From contig NZ_LMMV01000012.1 in the NCBI RefSeq assembly GCF_001422405.1, positions 660,830-724,829 of the forward strand: 64,000 nt of DNA. Reading direction: 5' to 3'. This document shows, in pieces, positions 25,700 through 34,572 of this stretch. Below the pieces are notes generated by a model. That model was not told the origin of the DNA, ran no database searches, and saw nothing but the letters and a program-made list of their open reading frames with translations. The stretch's first letter is position 1. Each line of letters starts with the position of its first letter. The position numbers and the translations under genes are program-made. Source of the stretch: Pseudorhodoferax sp. Leaf267. Its GTDB lineage: Bacteria; Pseudomonadota; Gammaproteobacteria; Burkholderiales; Burkholderiaceae_C.

Positions 25700-26974
25700 T
25701 CAGGCCAGGGCGACCTGCTGCGTGATCCGCAGAAACCGGTCGATGTCTGCCACGCCATGGCAATGCAGCGGCGACACGCGCACGGCGCCGGCCAGGCCAA
25801 ACGAATCCAGCATGCGCTTGGAGTACAGGCTGGTGGCCACGCGCTCGTAGACGATCACGCCGCGCCGTTCGTACTCGCGCACGGCCTGGGCGTACTCCAG
25901 GCCGGCTATGCCGATGGCCAGGATCAGGTCGCGCTTGGCCAGGTCCTCGTAGTCCAGGAACACCTGCACGCGCGGTAGCCGGCGCAGGCCTGGCGTGGCA
26001 TCGCTGCCGTCCAGCAGGCGCGACAGCAAGGCCCGCTCGTGCAGCTCGATCTTCTCGATGCCGCACACGAACAACGTGCGACGATCGCTGCTGTCGGTGA
26101 ACTGCCCGCCGATCCAGCACACGTAGTCCACGATCTCGGTCACGACTGCGAACTGCCAGGGCGCAGCGCTGCCCAGGTCCCAAAAGTTGGGCTTCTTGCC
26201 GGCCAGCTTGTGGTGCGGCAGCACAGCGGCGCGGTCCGACACCCAGGCCATGCCCGAGCCGCGGCAGCCGAAGAACTTGTAGGGCGCGATGTTGATGCCG
26301 TCCACCGGCGTCTGCTGCAGGTCGATCAGCCCGTGCGGCGCGTGCTGCACGGCGTCGACCACGATGTAGAGGTCGGGCTTGATGGCGCGCGCGCGGCGCA
26401 CGATGGCGGCGATGTCGAGCTTGGCGCCCGAGATGTTGGAGGCGTAGATCACGCTCAAGAGCGTGGTGTCGGCATCGACCAGGTTCACGATGGCGTCCAC
26501 GTCCACGCCGCCCGTGGCCGGATTGGCGGGCGCCACGCGCAGCTCCTTGCCCAGGCGTTGCGCATAGAGCTGCACGGCGTCGAACGAGGAGGGATGCTCC
26601 AGCGCGGTGGTCACCAGGTTGGTGCCGGGCACGTTCTCGGCGATCGCCCGCACCATGTCGAACATGGCGCCGGACGCCGTGAGCGCCGCGTACACGCTGC
26701 CGCCTTCGGCGTTGAGGATGGTGCGCAGGTCCTGCGTGCCCCGGGCCTGCACTTCCTGCAGGAACACCGCCACTTCGTGGATGCGCTCGGGGTTGTCGGG
26801 CACGGCGTCGATGGCGGCGAAGCGCTCGACCGCGGCCTTCAAGCGGAACGAGCCGCCCGCGTTGTCGAAGAACAGGCGTTCGCGGCCCGTCATGTCGTGG
26901 TCCACGTGCAGGAAGCGGGCCTTGATCTGCGCCTGCAGCGCGCCGTCGAACAGTTCACCTTTGGAGGCTGTCAT
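25700..26974 (-). CDS. Class V aminotransferase-fold PLP enzyme
   Basis: A 424-residue PLP enzyme with the cysteine-desulfurase-like fold. The PLP lysine is probably Lys233 in NIAPYKFFGCRGSG, with Asp207 and His211 in VVDAVQHAPHG positioned to hold the cofactor. I see no clear mobile-loop catalytic cysteine in a SufS/IscS context, so transamination, lyase or desulfurase activity stays open. It is divergent from a LysR regulator only some 40 bases away, and an amino-acid-type binding protein gene follows that regulator, so it likely acts on an amino compound under LysR control. Confidence 0.8.
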   Translation of the reverse strand: MTASKGELFDGALQAQIKARFLHVDHDMTGRERLFFDNAGGSFRLKAAVERFAAIDAVPDNPERIHEVAVFLQEVQARGTQDLRTILNAEGGSVYAALTASGAMFDMVRAIAENVPGTNLVTTALEHPSSFDAVQLYAQRLGKELRVAPANPATGGVDVDAIVNLVDADTTLLSVIYASNISGAKLDIAAIVRRARAIKPDLYIVVDAVQHAPHGLIDLQQTPVDGINIAPYKFFGCRGSGMAWVSDRAAVLPHHKLAGKKPNFWDLGSAAPWQFAVVTEIVDYVCWIGGQFTDSSDRRTLFVCGIEKIELHERALLSRLLDGSDATPGLRRLPRVQVFLDYEDLAKRDLILAIGIAGLEYAQAVREYERRGVIVYERVATSLYSKRMLDSFGLAGAVRVSPLHCHGVADIDRFLRITQQVALA

Positions 26975-27018
26975 GGTTAGGATTGGTGGAGGAAAAGTGT
27001 TGGGTGGAGATGCTGCCG

Positions 27019-27921
27019 ATGATGACCTTCAAGCAACTCGAGGCGCTGTACTGGATCGCCGAGCTCGGCAGCTTCGCGCTGGCCGCGCAGAAGCTGCACA
27101 CCTCGCAGTCGGCTGTGTCCAAGCGCGTGCATGAGCTGGAGCTGGCCTTCGACACCGCGCTGTTCGACCGCACGCAGCGCTCGGCGCGGCTGACCGACAA
27201 AGGCGAGGAGATGTTCATGCTGGCCAAGGGCCTGCTGGACCAGCGCAACGCCGCCATCGAGCAATTCGGCCGTGTCGAGGTCATCGAGCGGCGCGTGCGC
27301 ATCGGCGTGACCGAGCTCACCGCCATGACCTGGCTGCCGCGCTGGGTCGAGCTGATCCAGGTGCATTACCCCAAGGTCAGCCTGGAGCCCGACGTGGACA
27401 GCAGCGTGAACCTGCGCGAGAAGGTGCTGGCTGACGAGCTGGACCTGGTCATCGTGCCCGACGCGTTCGCCGACTCGCGCATCCCGACCCGGCCGGTCGG
27501 CCAGGTCGAGAGCGCGTGGATATGCAAGCCCGGCCTGGTGGACGCCAGCCGCCGCATCCGGCTGCACGAACTGGCGGAGCACCAGATGCTGCTGCAGGGC
27601 TCGCGCTCGGGCACGGGCCTGTTGTACGACAGCTGGATGAAGAACCTGGGCGTGCAGCCCGCCAGGCCCATCGTGGTCCACAACCTGGTGGCGCTGATCG
27701 GCCTGACGATCTCGGGCTTGGGCGTTGCCTACCTGCCCAGGCTGGCCGTGGGCCAGATGCTGGCCGATGGCGCGCTGGCGCAGCTGGACGTGGCACCGGC
27801 GCTGCCGGTCGTGCCCTACGTGGCCATGTACAAGGGCGAGCACCGCAGTTCCCTGTTGGCGTCCGTCGTCATGCTGGCGCAGGAGTGCTGCGACTTCTCG
27901 CGCATGTTCCAGAGTGACTGA
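27019..27921 (+). CDS. LysR-family transcriptional regulator
   Basis: A 300-residue LysR regulator. The N-terminal winged helix-turn-helix reads MTFKQLEALYWIAELGSFALAAQKLHTSQSAVSKRVHELE when split across residues 2-41, and the effector-binding domain follows. The ATG at 27019 is chosen because GGAG lies ten bases upstream; a TTG at 26983 and ATGs at 27010 and 27022 are alternatives. It probably controls the divergent aminotransferase gene and perhaps the convergent binding-protein gene, whose stop abuts its own stop. The inducer is unknown. Confidence 0.88.
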   Translation: MMTFKQLEALYWIAELGSFALAAQKLHTSQSAVSKRVHELELAFDTALFDRTQRSARLTDKGEEMFMLAKGLLDQRNAAIEQFGRVEVIERRVRIGVTELTAMTWLPRWVELIQVHYPKVSLEPDVDSSVNLREKVLADELDLVIVPDAFADSRIPTRPVGQVESAWICKPGLVDASRRIRLHELAEHQMLLQGSRSGTGLLYDSWMKNLGVQPARPIVVHNLVALIGLTISGLGVAYLPRLAVGQMLADGALAQLDVAPALPVVPYVAMYKGEHRSSLLASVVMLAQECCDFSRMFQSD

Positions 27922-28815
27922 TCACACGCCGTCGGCGTTCGGCTTCGCGTAGATCGCCTTCACCGGCTCGGTCATCGGGAAGTTGAGGTTGGCGTTGGTC
28001 GGCGGGATGGGGCGCGTGAACCACTTGGCGTAGATCTCGTGGATCGCGCCCGAGGTCAGGATGTCGGTCACCGTCTTGTCGACGAGCGCCTTGAAGGCCG
28101 GATCTTCCTTGCGGTACATGATGCCGTAGGGCTCCTGGCGCAGCGACTCCTGCGTGAGGATCTTGAAATCGGCCGCGTTGGGCGAAGTGGCGATGAGCCC
28201 GGCGAGCTGCACGTCGTCCAGGATGTAGGCGGCGGTGCGGCCCGAGGCCATCATCAGGAAGCCGTCGGCCGTGTCCTTGGCCGCCAGGTCCTGCACCTCG
28301 ATGTTGCCGCTCTTGCGGTAGCCGCGCAGCAACTGCACGCCCGTGCTGCCCGCCACGGTGGAGACGGTCTTGCCGTTCAGGTCGGCCAGGGTGTTGATGC
28401 CCGAATCCTTCTTGACCGCGGCCGTGATGTTGGTGACGAAGTGGCTGGGCGCGAACGCCACCTGCTGCTGGCGCTGCACCGTGTTGGTGGTGGTTGCGCA
28501 GTCCAGGTCGACCGAGCCGTTGGTCAGCAGCGGGATGCGGTTGGTGGACGTGAGGATCATGTAACGCACCTCGATCTTGGGCAGGGCCAGCTGGGCCTTC
28601 ACCGCATCGACGATCTTCAAGCAGATGTCGTTCGTGAAGCCGGTCGGGTCGCCGCTGCCCGTCGGCTTGTATGAGAACGGGATCTGGCTGTCGCGCGCGC
28701 CGATGGTGATCACGCCGCTGGACTTGATCTTCGCCAGCGTGTCGGACTGCGCGGCAGCGGCGGTGCAGACGAGGGCGGCGGCAAGGGCGAGCGTCAGGGA
28801 GAGGGGGTGCTGCAT
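27922..28815 (-). CDS. Amino-acid ABC transporter substrate-binding protein (GltI-like)
   Basis: A 297-residue periplasmic protein of the family-3 solute-binding fold. The signal peptide is MQHPLSLTLALAAALVCTAAAAQ. Mature-part motifs include GVITIGARDSQIPFSY, PTGFTNDICLKIVDAVK, GSVDLDCATTTNTVQR and GSTGVQLLRGY, which resemble glutamate/aspartate binding proteins. No permease or ATPase gene is adjacent, so it is an orphan or works with a transporter elsewhere. The ATG at 28815 starts the signal peptide; earlier in-frame codons add an implausible N-terminus. Confidence 0.88.
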   Translation of the reverse strand: MQHPLSLTLALAAALVCTAAAAQSDTLAKIKSSGVITIGARDSQIPFSYKPTGSGDPTGFTNDICLKIVDAVKAQLALPKIEVRYMILTSTNRIPLLTNGSVDLDCATTTNTVQRQQQVAFAPSHFVTNITAAVKKDSGINTLADLNGKTVSTVAGSTGVQLLRGYRKSGNIEVQDLAAKDTADGFLMMASGRTAAYILDDVQLAGLIATSPNAADFKILTQESLRQEPYGIMYRKEDPAFKALVDKTVTDILTSGAIHEIYAKWFTRPIPPTNANLNFPMTEPVKAIYAKPNADGV

Positions 28816-29017
28816 GGGGGGCCTTCGGTGGGGTGGAGGGGGCAGGCCATGATTCTGGGAGCAAGCCGTTCGTTCTAAAAGCGATTTAAGTTCATCGAAT
28901 TGCAATCGGAAAAGAGATGAGTGGCGTGCTGGCGGAGTGCGGGCCGTGAAAGATGGTCATATGGCTAGCTAGCTAGATCCAGGCTTAAAATGCGGTTCCC
29001 GACCACAGGAGCGCGCC
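28816..29017. promoter_or_regulatory. Divergent promoter region of binding-protein gene and toxin-antitoxin pair
   Basis: A 202-base region. A 12-base perfect palindrome of three CTAG units (CTAGCTAGCTAG) lies at 28965-28976, and a -10-like TTAAAAT at about 28984-28990 precedes the antitoxin. GGAG stands seven bases before the antitoxin ATG. CTAG is usually rare in such genomes, so the palindrome may be the antitoxin operator. Confidence 0.45.
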
Positions 29018-29260
29018 ATGAGCACGATTGCCCTCTTCGACGCCAAGAACCGACTGTCTGAATTAATCGACCGCGTGCAGGCGGGCGAGACATTCGCCAT
29101 CACGCGGCGTGGCAAGGTGGTCGCGAGCCTGGGCCTGCCCCAGACGGCGCAGGCCAGCCAGGCCGCACTGGACGCCGTGGCCCGCGTCCGGTCGAGCCGG
29201 CAGGGCGTGAGCCTCGGGCGTCTCAGCAGCAAGGCCTTGATGACCGAAGGCCGCCGCTGA
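29018..29260 (+). CDS. Phd/YefM-family antitoxin
   Basis: An 80-residue antitoxin whose N-terminus (MSTIALFDAKNRLSELIDRV, then GETFAITRRGKVVASL) matches the Phd/YefM DNA-binding fold; the C-terminal part, rich in Arg and Ser, should wrap the toxin. Antitoxins of this kind repress their own promoter and neutralise the partner. The stop overlaps the toxin start (TGATG), so the pair is co-translated. Confidence 0.9.
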   Translation: MSTIALFDAKNRLSELIDRVQAGETFAITRRGKVVASLGLPQTAQASQAALDAVARVRSSRQGVSLGRLSSKALMTEGRR

Positions 29261-29721
29261 TGGCTGGCGTGGTCGTCGATGCGTCGGTCGCCGCTGCCTG
29301 GTTCCTGCCCGACGAAGCGACGCTCTTCACCGAAGCGGCGCTGGAGTTGAGTGTGACTTCCGATGTGTGGGTGCCCGCGCTGTGGATGCTCGAGATCGGC
29401 AACCTGTTCATCAGCGCCCAGCGCCGCAAGCGCATCACCGCGGTGCAACGCCAGGAGCTGGTACAGGCCGCTGCCGCGCTGCGCCTGCGGGTGGACCGGG
29501 AGCCGGTGGACATGGTGGCATTGGACGCGCTGGCCGCGCAGCATGGCCTCACGACCTACGACGCCACCTATCTGGAACTGGCTGTGCGCCGGTCATTGCC
29601 ACTTGCCACGCTGGACGCGGCCTTGCTGAAGGCGATGTCCAGCGCTGGCGTACCGCCGTTCAAGCCAGCCGATGGAGCGGCGCGACCGAGCATTGTTGGC
29701 GCCGCGCGGCCGGGCCTCTAA
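29260..29721 (+). CDS. vapC: PIN-domain toxin (VapC-like ribonuclease)
   Basis: A 153-residue PIN-domain protein. Conserved acidic residues expected to bind Mg are visible: Asp7 (VVVDASVAAAW), a Glu in LEIGNLF and Asp in TTYDATYLELA. VapC toxins cleave RNA, often initiator tRNA or rRNA. The last 20 residues (ADGAARPSIVGAARPGL) look like a non-conserved tail. Its partner is the overlapping Phd-type antitoxin, so this is a mixed vapC/phd-type module. Confidence 0.88.
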   Translation: MAGVVVDASVAAAWFLPDEATLFTEAALELSVTSDVWVPALWMLEIGNLFISAQRRKRITAVQRQELVQAAAALRLRVDREPVDMVALDALAAQHGLTTYDATYLELAVRRSLPLATLDAALLKAMSSAGVPPFKPADGAARPSIVGAARPGL

Positions 29722-29737
29722 GCTGCTCGGCAGGCCG

Positions 29738-31143
29738 TCACGCGGCGGGCAGGGTCATGACGAACCGGCAGCCAGGTCCCGAGGCCGCCGCGGTGAGTCG
29801 CAGGCTTCCACCGTGTTGCCGGGCGATTTCGCGTGCGATCGCCAGGCCCAGACCGCTGCCGCTCTGCCCTTCGGCATGGACCAGACGCCCTCGCTCGAAG
29901 CGTTCGAACACGCGCGCCCGGTCGGCGCTCTCGACACCCGGGCCGTCGTCTTCCACCGCACACCAGACCTCGTCCCCGCGCACGCCCCATGCCACGTCGA
30001 TGCGGCTGCCGGACGGGGTGTAGCGCAAGGCGTTGTCGATCAGGTTGTCCACCGCCGTACGCAGCAACGCGCATTCGCCCGAGACCGATACCGCCGGCCC
30101 AGGCACCAGCCCCAGGTTGTGCCCGCTGGCCAATGCACGCGGGGCGTGTTCTGCCACACCATCGGCCAGCAACGCGCCCAGGTCGATGCGCCCTGGTGCA
30201 TGCCCGGCATGGCCGATGGCGCCTTGGGCGTCCAGGCGGGACAGGGTCAGTACCTTGGACAGCACATCTCCGCCGCGTTGGACACTCTGTTGCAGTTGGG
30301 CCAGGGCCTGTGCCTGCCGCCCGGGGTCACGCTCTTGCGACAGCACATGCGCCTGCGCGCCAATGGCCGCCAATGGCGTACGCAATTCATGCGCCGCGTC
30401 TGCGAAGAAGCGCTGTTCCTGCTGGCGCAGTGCGGCTTCACGTTCGGCATAGGCATCCAACGCCCATGTGATGGGTTGCAACTCGATGCATTCGTTCTCG
30501 CCCTGGCCCACGGGTCGTGCATCACCCGCCTGGCGCTGGCCGATGCGCTCGCCCAGCGCCGCCAAGGGCAGCAACCCGCGCCACGCGGCGATCCACAGCG
30601 TCAGCAAGACCACCACCGCGTACACGAGCGGCACGAGCAACGCTTGCCACATCAGCTTGCGGTCCAACTGGCTGTAGAAGCTGCGCGTCTGGCCGGCCAC
30701 CGCCCAGGCGCGGCGATCGGGGCTGTAGGCTGCCATCAGCAGCCAGTCTCCCCGTTGCTGGCGCACGTGCTCTTCCAATGCGCCAGGTGGAATGGGTGCA
30801 AAGGTGTGAGGCAGGCCATCAGCGGACAGCAAGGTGCCATCTGCGCGCCAGATCTGCCAGCCGAAATCACGCTCGGTGCTTTTGAATTCGGTGTTGTCCT
30901 TGTTCAGTCGCCTGACCTCCCTGGCACCGCAGTGGCGTGCTCCGGCGTCAGACTGGATGCCGCAAAGCCCGCCAAGGCCCCGACCTGCAGCCGCAAGTCA
31001 CGGTCGATCCCTCCTGTGCCCGGTGCATACACCTGGCTCCATACGGACCATCCGAAGTTCGCTGCCAGCGCGATGAGCACGATGCCGCACTGCCAGACGA
31101 ACAGGCGGCGGAACAAGGAGGGGTGCAGCAGTTTGCGGATCAT
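29738..31143 (-). pseudogene. Sensor histidine kinase, frameshifted
   Basis: Two frames together encode one QseC/PmrB-like sensor. The first frame (ATG at 31143) gives 79 residues: a basic start, a membrane helix (FVWQCGIVLIALAANFGWSV) and the beginning of the periplasmic domain, then a stop at 30904-30906. The second frame is open across the same stretch (overlap about 30904-30958) and continues: NKDNTEFKSTERDFGWQIW, a second helix, HAMP region, H-box FFADAAHELRTPLAAI, N-box LIDNALRY, and G-boxes DDGPGV and GSGLGLAI. A one-base shift is the simplest explanation. The C-terminal kinase core is intact but would lack its sensor unless translation restarts. It lies 10 bases after the regulator gene, which is also broken. 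Confidence 0.75.
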
Positions 31144-31153
31144 GCCGTGCCGA

Positions 31154-31813
31154 TCACGACTTGGGCAGCAGGTAGCCGACGCCCCGCACCGTGCGGATCA
31201 AATCCGCCCCCAGTTTGCGGCGCAGTCCGTGGATCTGGAACTCCAGCGCGCCGGCGCTGGGCTCATCCTCGCCAGGCCAGACCCGTTGCACCAGCTGCGC
31301 GCGGCGTACCACCCGGCCCGCCTGACGCGCCAGCTCGTACAGGATGGCGTACTCCTTGGGCGTGACGCCCTGCGCCACGCCGTTCACCGCCACGGCCCGC
31401 TGCTGCGGGTCGATCGACAGGCTGCCCACCTGCCAGGCGCTCTAGGCCTGGCCCGCGGCCCGCCGCACCGCGACGTGGATGCGGGCCATCAGCTCGGGCA
31501 AGAGAAACGGCTTGATCACGTAGTCATCCGCTCCGCCATTCAACGCGCGCAGCCGGTCGTCCAGGGCGTCGCGGGCGGTCATGACGATCACCGGAACGCT
31601 GGAGAACTGGCGGCGCAGCTTCTCCAGGAAGACAAAACCCTCGCCATCGGGCAGGTTGATGTCCAGCAAGACGCAATCGAAATCACCACGCTCCGCCGTC
31701 TCGAGGCCATCGCACAGTCGACGCACCCACACGGACTCCAGCCCCGCCTGCTCCAGCGCGCGCTGCAAGGCGGCGCCGAGATCGAGGTCGTCCTCGATGA
31801 GCAGGATATTCAT
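31154..31813 (-). pseudogene. OmpR-family response regulator with in-frame amber stop
   Basis: The receiver domain starts at ATG 31813 with acidic pocket IEDD, phospho-acceptor Asp in LLDINLPDG and Lys in VIKPF, and ends at a TAG at 31442-31444. The same frame then continues without a break into a complete winged-helix DNA-binding domain (SLSIDPQQRAV to LIRTVRGVGYLLP). Removing the single TAG gives a normal QseB/PmrA-like regulator of about 220 residues, so this is most simply a nonsense mutation in the interdomain linker. Readthrough, or separate production of the two halves (a GTG at 31429 could start the second), are alternatives. Sequencing error cannot be excluded. Confidence 0.75.
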
Positions 31814-31884
31814 GGTCGGTTGCGCCTCCTGGGCTCGATGGATCTGCGCTGCATGCTATCCATCATGAAGTGGCATGGCGGGAT

Positions 31885-32526
31885 TCATCGGCATCTGCCG
31901 GCGGCAGCCATGAGCGCAATCAGCGGCACGGCCAGCAACCCTTGCATCTGCTTTTCGTTGGGTTGGCCATAAGCGTCCGGGGTGTCGCGCAGGCAATCCG
32001 GGATCACGGCGCTGGCCACGCTTCTCGAAAAGCCTTCGGAAGGCGTCGGTGGTGCGTGGCCGATCTGCGCGCGGGCCACGTCGGCCACGCCCGGTGGTTG
32101 GCGGCTTGCCGCTCTGGCAGCGGTGGCCAAGGTGGTTGGCGACAGATCCAACGTCCGGCTGTTCGACTCCAAAGGCGGTTGAGGGGGCATCCCCCTCTCG
32201 GGCCCGGCGTTTGTCGTCCATGCGGTCTCGGATGTTTGCTCCGGAACAGTCACAGCATTGCCCATGAGCGCCGTGGCGCGGACAACCGCCCGTGGCCGCG
32301 CCGTGTGGCGTCGGGCAGGACGCGGTGGCCTTGGCAACGCATCCAGATGGGAGGGCGGCAACAGTTCGGCGTGCATCACAGGGTGAGAGTCAGCATGGAG
32401 CGCGCCGGGCTGCGCGGGAATGGTCCGTGACCAAGGCGAGAAAAATGGCCGTAGCAGCACCGCACCTCCGATGAGGTGCACGACCAAGGAGGCCAGCAAC
32501 CCTGCCATCACCCGGTACGAACCCAT
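31885..32526 (-). CDS. TonB-like proline-rich membrane-anchored protein
   Basis: A 213-residue protein with an N-terminal membrane anchor (VMAGLLASLVVHLIGGAVLL), a long Pro/Arg-rich periplasm-type linker and a small C-terminal segment containing VIPDCLRDTPDA. The architecture resembles TonB-type energy transducers or related Burkholderiales proteins, but the canonical TonB C-terminal motif is not evident and no exbB/exbD genes are nearby. It lies upstream of the broken two-component system on the same strand, with 71 bases between them. Function unknown. Confidence 0.55.
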   Translation of the reverse strand: MGSYRVMAGLLASLVVHLIGGAVLLRPFFSPWSRTIPAQPGALHADSHPVMHAELLPPSHLDALPRPPRPARRHTARPRAVVRATALMGNAVTVPEQTSETAWTTNAGPERGMPPQPPLESNSRTLDLSPTTLATAARAASRQPPGVADVARAQIGHAPPTPSEGFSRSVASAVIPDCLRDTPDAYGQPNEKQMQGLLAVPLIALMAAAGRCR

Positions 32527-32574
32527 CGTCGTCTTACAGCCGCCGCCTTCTGGCCCGCAATGTTCCGCCAGAGA

Positions 32575-34446
32575 TCATCGTTTGCGCGCCAGGTAGCCGG
32601 AATATCGGATCTGCTCCACCCCGTCCACGCGGACCACCCGGAGGCTTTGTCCGCCTTGTGCGAGGTTCTGCAGGACCTCTGCCTGGATGTCGGAGACCGG
32701 GTTGACGATGAATGTGCCGTTCTCGCCGCCGCTTTTGCCATTGCTGATTTCCAGCAGCAAACGGCCCCGCGTTTCGAACAAGCGAATTCGGTAGTCCCTG
32801 GACAGCGCATCGGCGTTGGTCTGCACATAGTCCCCTAGACGGGCGCGCCAGGCATCGGACAGGGGCGCGGGTGCTCCCAACCGCTCGCCGACCAGCATGT
32901 CCTGCCCCGCAGCCGAGCCGACCAGAAGGGCGCGGCCTTCGACGGCGCGCAATGTGAACCCGATATCGCCCAGCACCCCCAGATCGAGCGGCACGAGGCC
33001 GAGCAGGGCATAGCGCAAGCCAAACCGGTCGTCTGAACGGCGGCGCAGCGCCAGCGTCTGTCCGGCCACCTCGGCCTGGAGCTTGCCGTTGGCAGCATCT
33101 TGCGTGATGCGCACCAATCCGGCAGCGGTGCTGTAGTCGCCCAGCAGGCTTTGCGTGTATTGCGGCGTCGAGGCCGTGTCGTCCCACGGCGGGCGTGTCC
33201 AGGGTGCTGGGCGGATGCCCGTCTTGGCCTGCAACTGAAGGCTGAGTGCGGCCAGGGCGATACGGTCCACCGCGCGCGTGGCTGTGCTGGAATTGGCCAT
33301 CACGATCACGCCCAGCTTGTGGTCGGGCACCATGTACATCTGGCTGCGGTGGTACAGCGTGGCTCCCGCATGGTGCGCCACCGGGCCGGCGCCCTGGATG
33401 CGATGGGCGTCCAGGGTGCTGAGCATCCACGCCAATCCGACCTGCAAGCCCAGGTCCAGCGGCACTGCCCCGTTCTGGACCTGCAGCATGCTCGCCACCG
33501 ATTCGGGCCGCAGCACCTGCAGGCCGCTGCTGCGCCCTTGCGCAAACACCATGCTGATGAAGCGCGCCATGTCGGCTACGCTGGTGTTCAGGCCACCGGC
33601 AGGCAGGTCGCGCAGCGCAAGCTCTTCGGCAGGCTGGCGCCCTTCATAAGCCTTCGCCATTGGAGGCGATGTCGAAGGCCCGGCTTCAAAAAGCGAGGTC
33701 TGCATCCCTAGCGGGCCCAGCACGGATCGCCGCAAATACTGGGCGAAGGGCATACCGGCCTGCGTCTGCACCAGGTGAGCCAACAGGGAGAACCCCAGGT
33801 TGGAGTACGAGAACACTTCGCCAGGCCGAAAGGCCAGACCTTCGTCGTTGAGTAGCGCCACAACGGTACCGAGCGGTTCCACGTGCTCGGCGTACATGCC
33901 CTTGAGGCGGTCCCTCGGGAGCCCGGCGTGGTGGGTCATCACCTGGCGCGGTGTGATGTGCGCGGCGTGGGCATCGCTGTCGGTCGAACCCATCGCCTCG
34001 CTGGCGGGCCCGGCTGGTTGAAATTCCGGCAGGTCGTTCTGCAAGGGCCGGTCCAGGTCGATGCGGCGCTGTTCGGCGAGCTGAAGCACCGCCGTGGCGG
34101 TGAACAGCTTGGAGATGGAGCCTGCCCGGTACAGGGTCGATGGCGTCGCGGCAATGTGCTGCTGCACATCGGACTCACCGAATCCCTGGGTCCAGACCAC
34201 CTGCTGGTCGTCCACCACCGAGATGCTCAAGCCGGGAATCTTGTTGTGCTGCATCTCGAAGGCGATCAATTTCGAGAGGTAGCTGGAGACGGCCGCGGTG
34301 TCTCCGGATGGCAGCACGGTGGGGGGAGACGGCGCGCTGGCGCAGCCTGCGACCAGCGCACCGACGAGCGCCACGGTGCAAAAGCGAGATAGAGATCGCT
34401 TCAAGTGATTCAAGTGTTTGTCGTGTGGGTGGAGAAGCCCTTGCAT
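32575..34446 (-). CDS. Serine hydrolase of the beta-lactamase/penicillin-binding fold, lipoprotein
   Basis: A 623-residue predicted lipoprotein: N-terminal basic stretch, hydrophobic segment, and lipobox LVAGC with Cys35. The catalytic domain (about residues 50-390) has the SxxK motif SISK (Ser110, Lys113), a YxN motif in EVFSYSNLGFSLL and a late HAG (VAHHAGATLYHRS). This is the class C beta-lactamase/esterase EstB/AmpC-related fold. A second, C-terminal region (about 430-620) looks like the lipocalin-like domain attached to some of these proteins. Substrates may be peptides or esters; true beta-lactamase activity is not implied. The ATG at 34446 is chosen; a GTG three codons earlier is possible. 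Confidence 0.85.
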   Translation of the reverse strand: MQGLLHPHDKHLNHLKRSLSRFCTVALVGALVAGCASAPSPPTVLPSGDTAAVSSYLSKLIAFEMQHNKIPGLSISVVDDQQVVWTQGFGESDVQQHIAATPSTLYRAGSISKLFTATAVLQLAEQRRIDLDRPLQNDLPEFQPAGPASEAMGSTDSDAHAAHITPRQVMTHHAGLPRDRLKGMYAEHVEPLGTVVALLNDEGLAFRPGEVFSYSNLGFSLLAHLVQTQAGMPFAQYLRRSVLGPLGMQTSLFEAGPSTSPPMAKAYEGRQPAEELALRDLPAGGLNTSVADMARFISMVFAQGRSSGLQVLRPESVASMLQVQNGAVPLDLGLQVGLAWMLSTLDAHRIQGAGPVAHHAGATLYHRSQMYMVPDHKLGVIVMANSSTATRAVDRIALAALSLQLQAKTGIRPAPWTRPPWDDTASTPQYTQSLLGDYSTAAGLVRITQDAANGKLQAEVAGQTLALRRRSDDRFGLRYALLGLVPLDLGVLGDIGFTLRAVEGRALLVGSAAGQDMLVGERLGAPAPLSDAWRARLGDYVQTNADALSRDYRIRLFETRGRLLLEISNGKSGGENGTFIVNPVSDIQAEVLQNLAQGGQSLRVVRVDGVEQIRYSGYLARKR

Positions 34447-34572
34447 TGAACACAAAGAGGCTTTGGATTGCCTTTGATGCGGCCCCTACAAATCAAGGTG
34501 ATTGCTGCCTTGCTTCTCCTTGATCAACCGCATCGACTGCAGGTCTGCAAAGAGCGCGATCAATGGCGCAGC

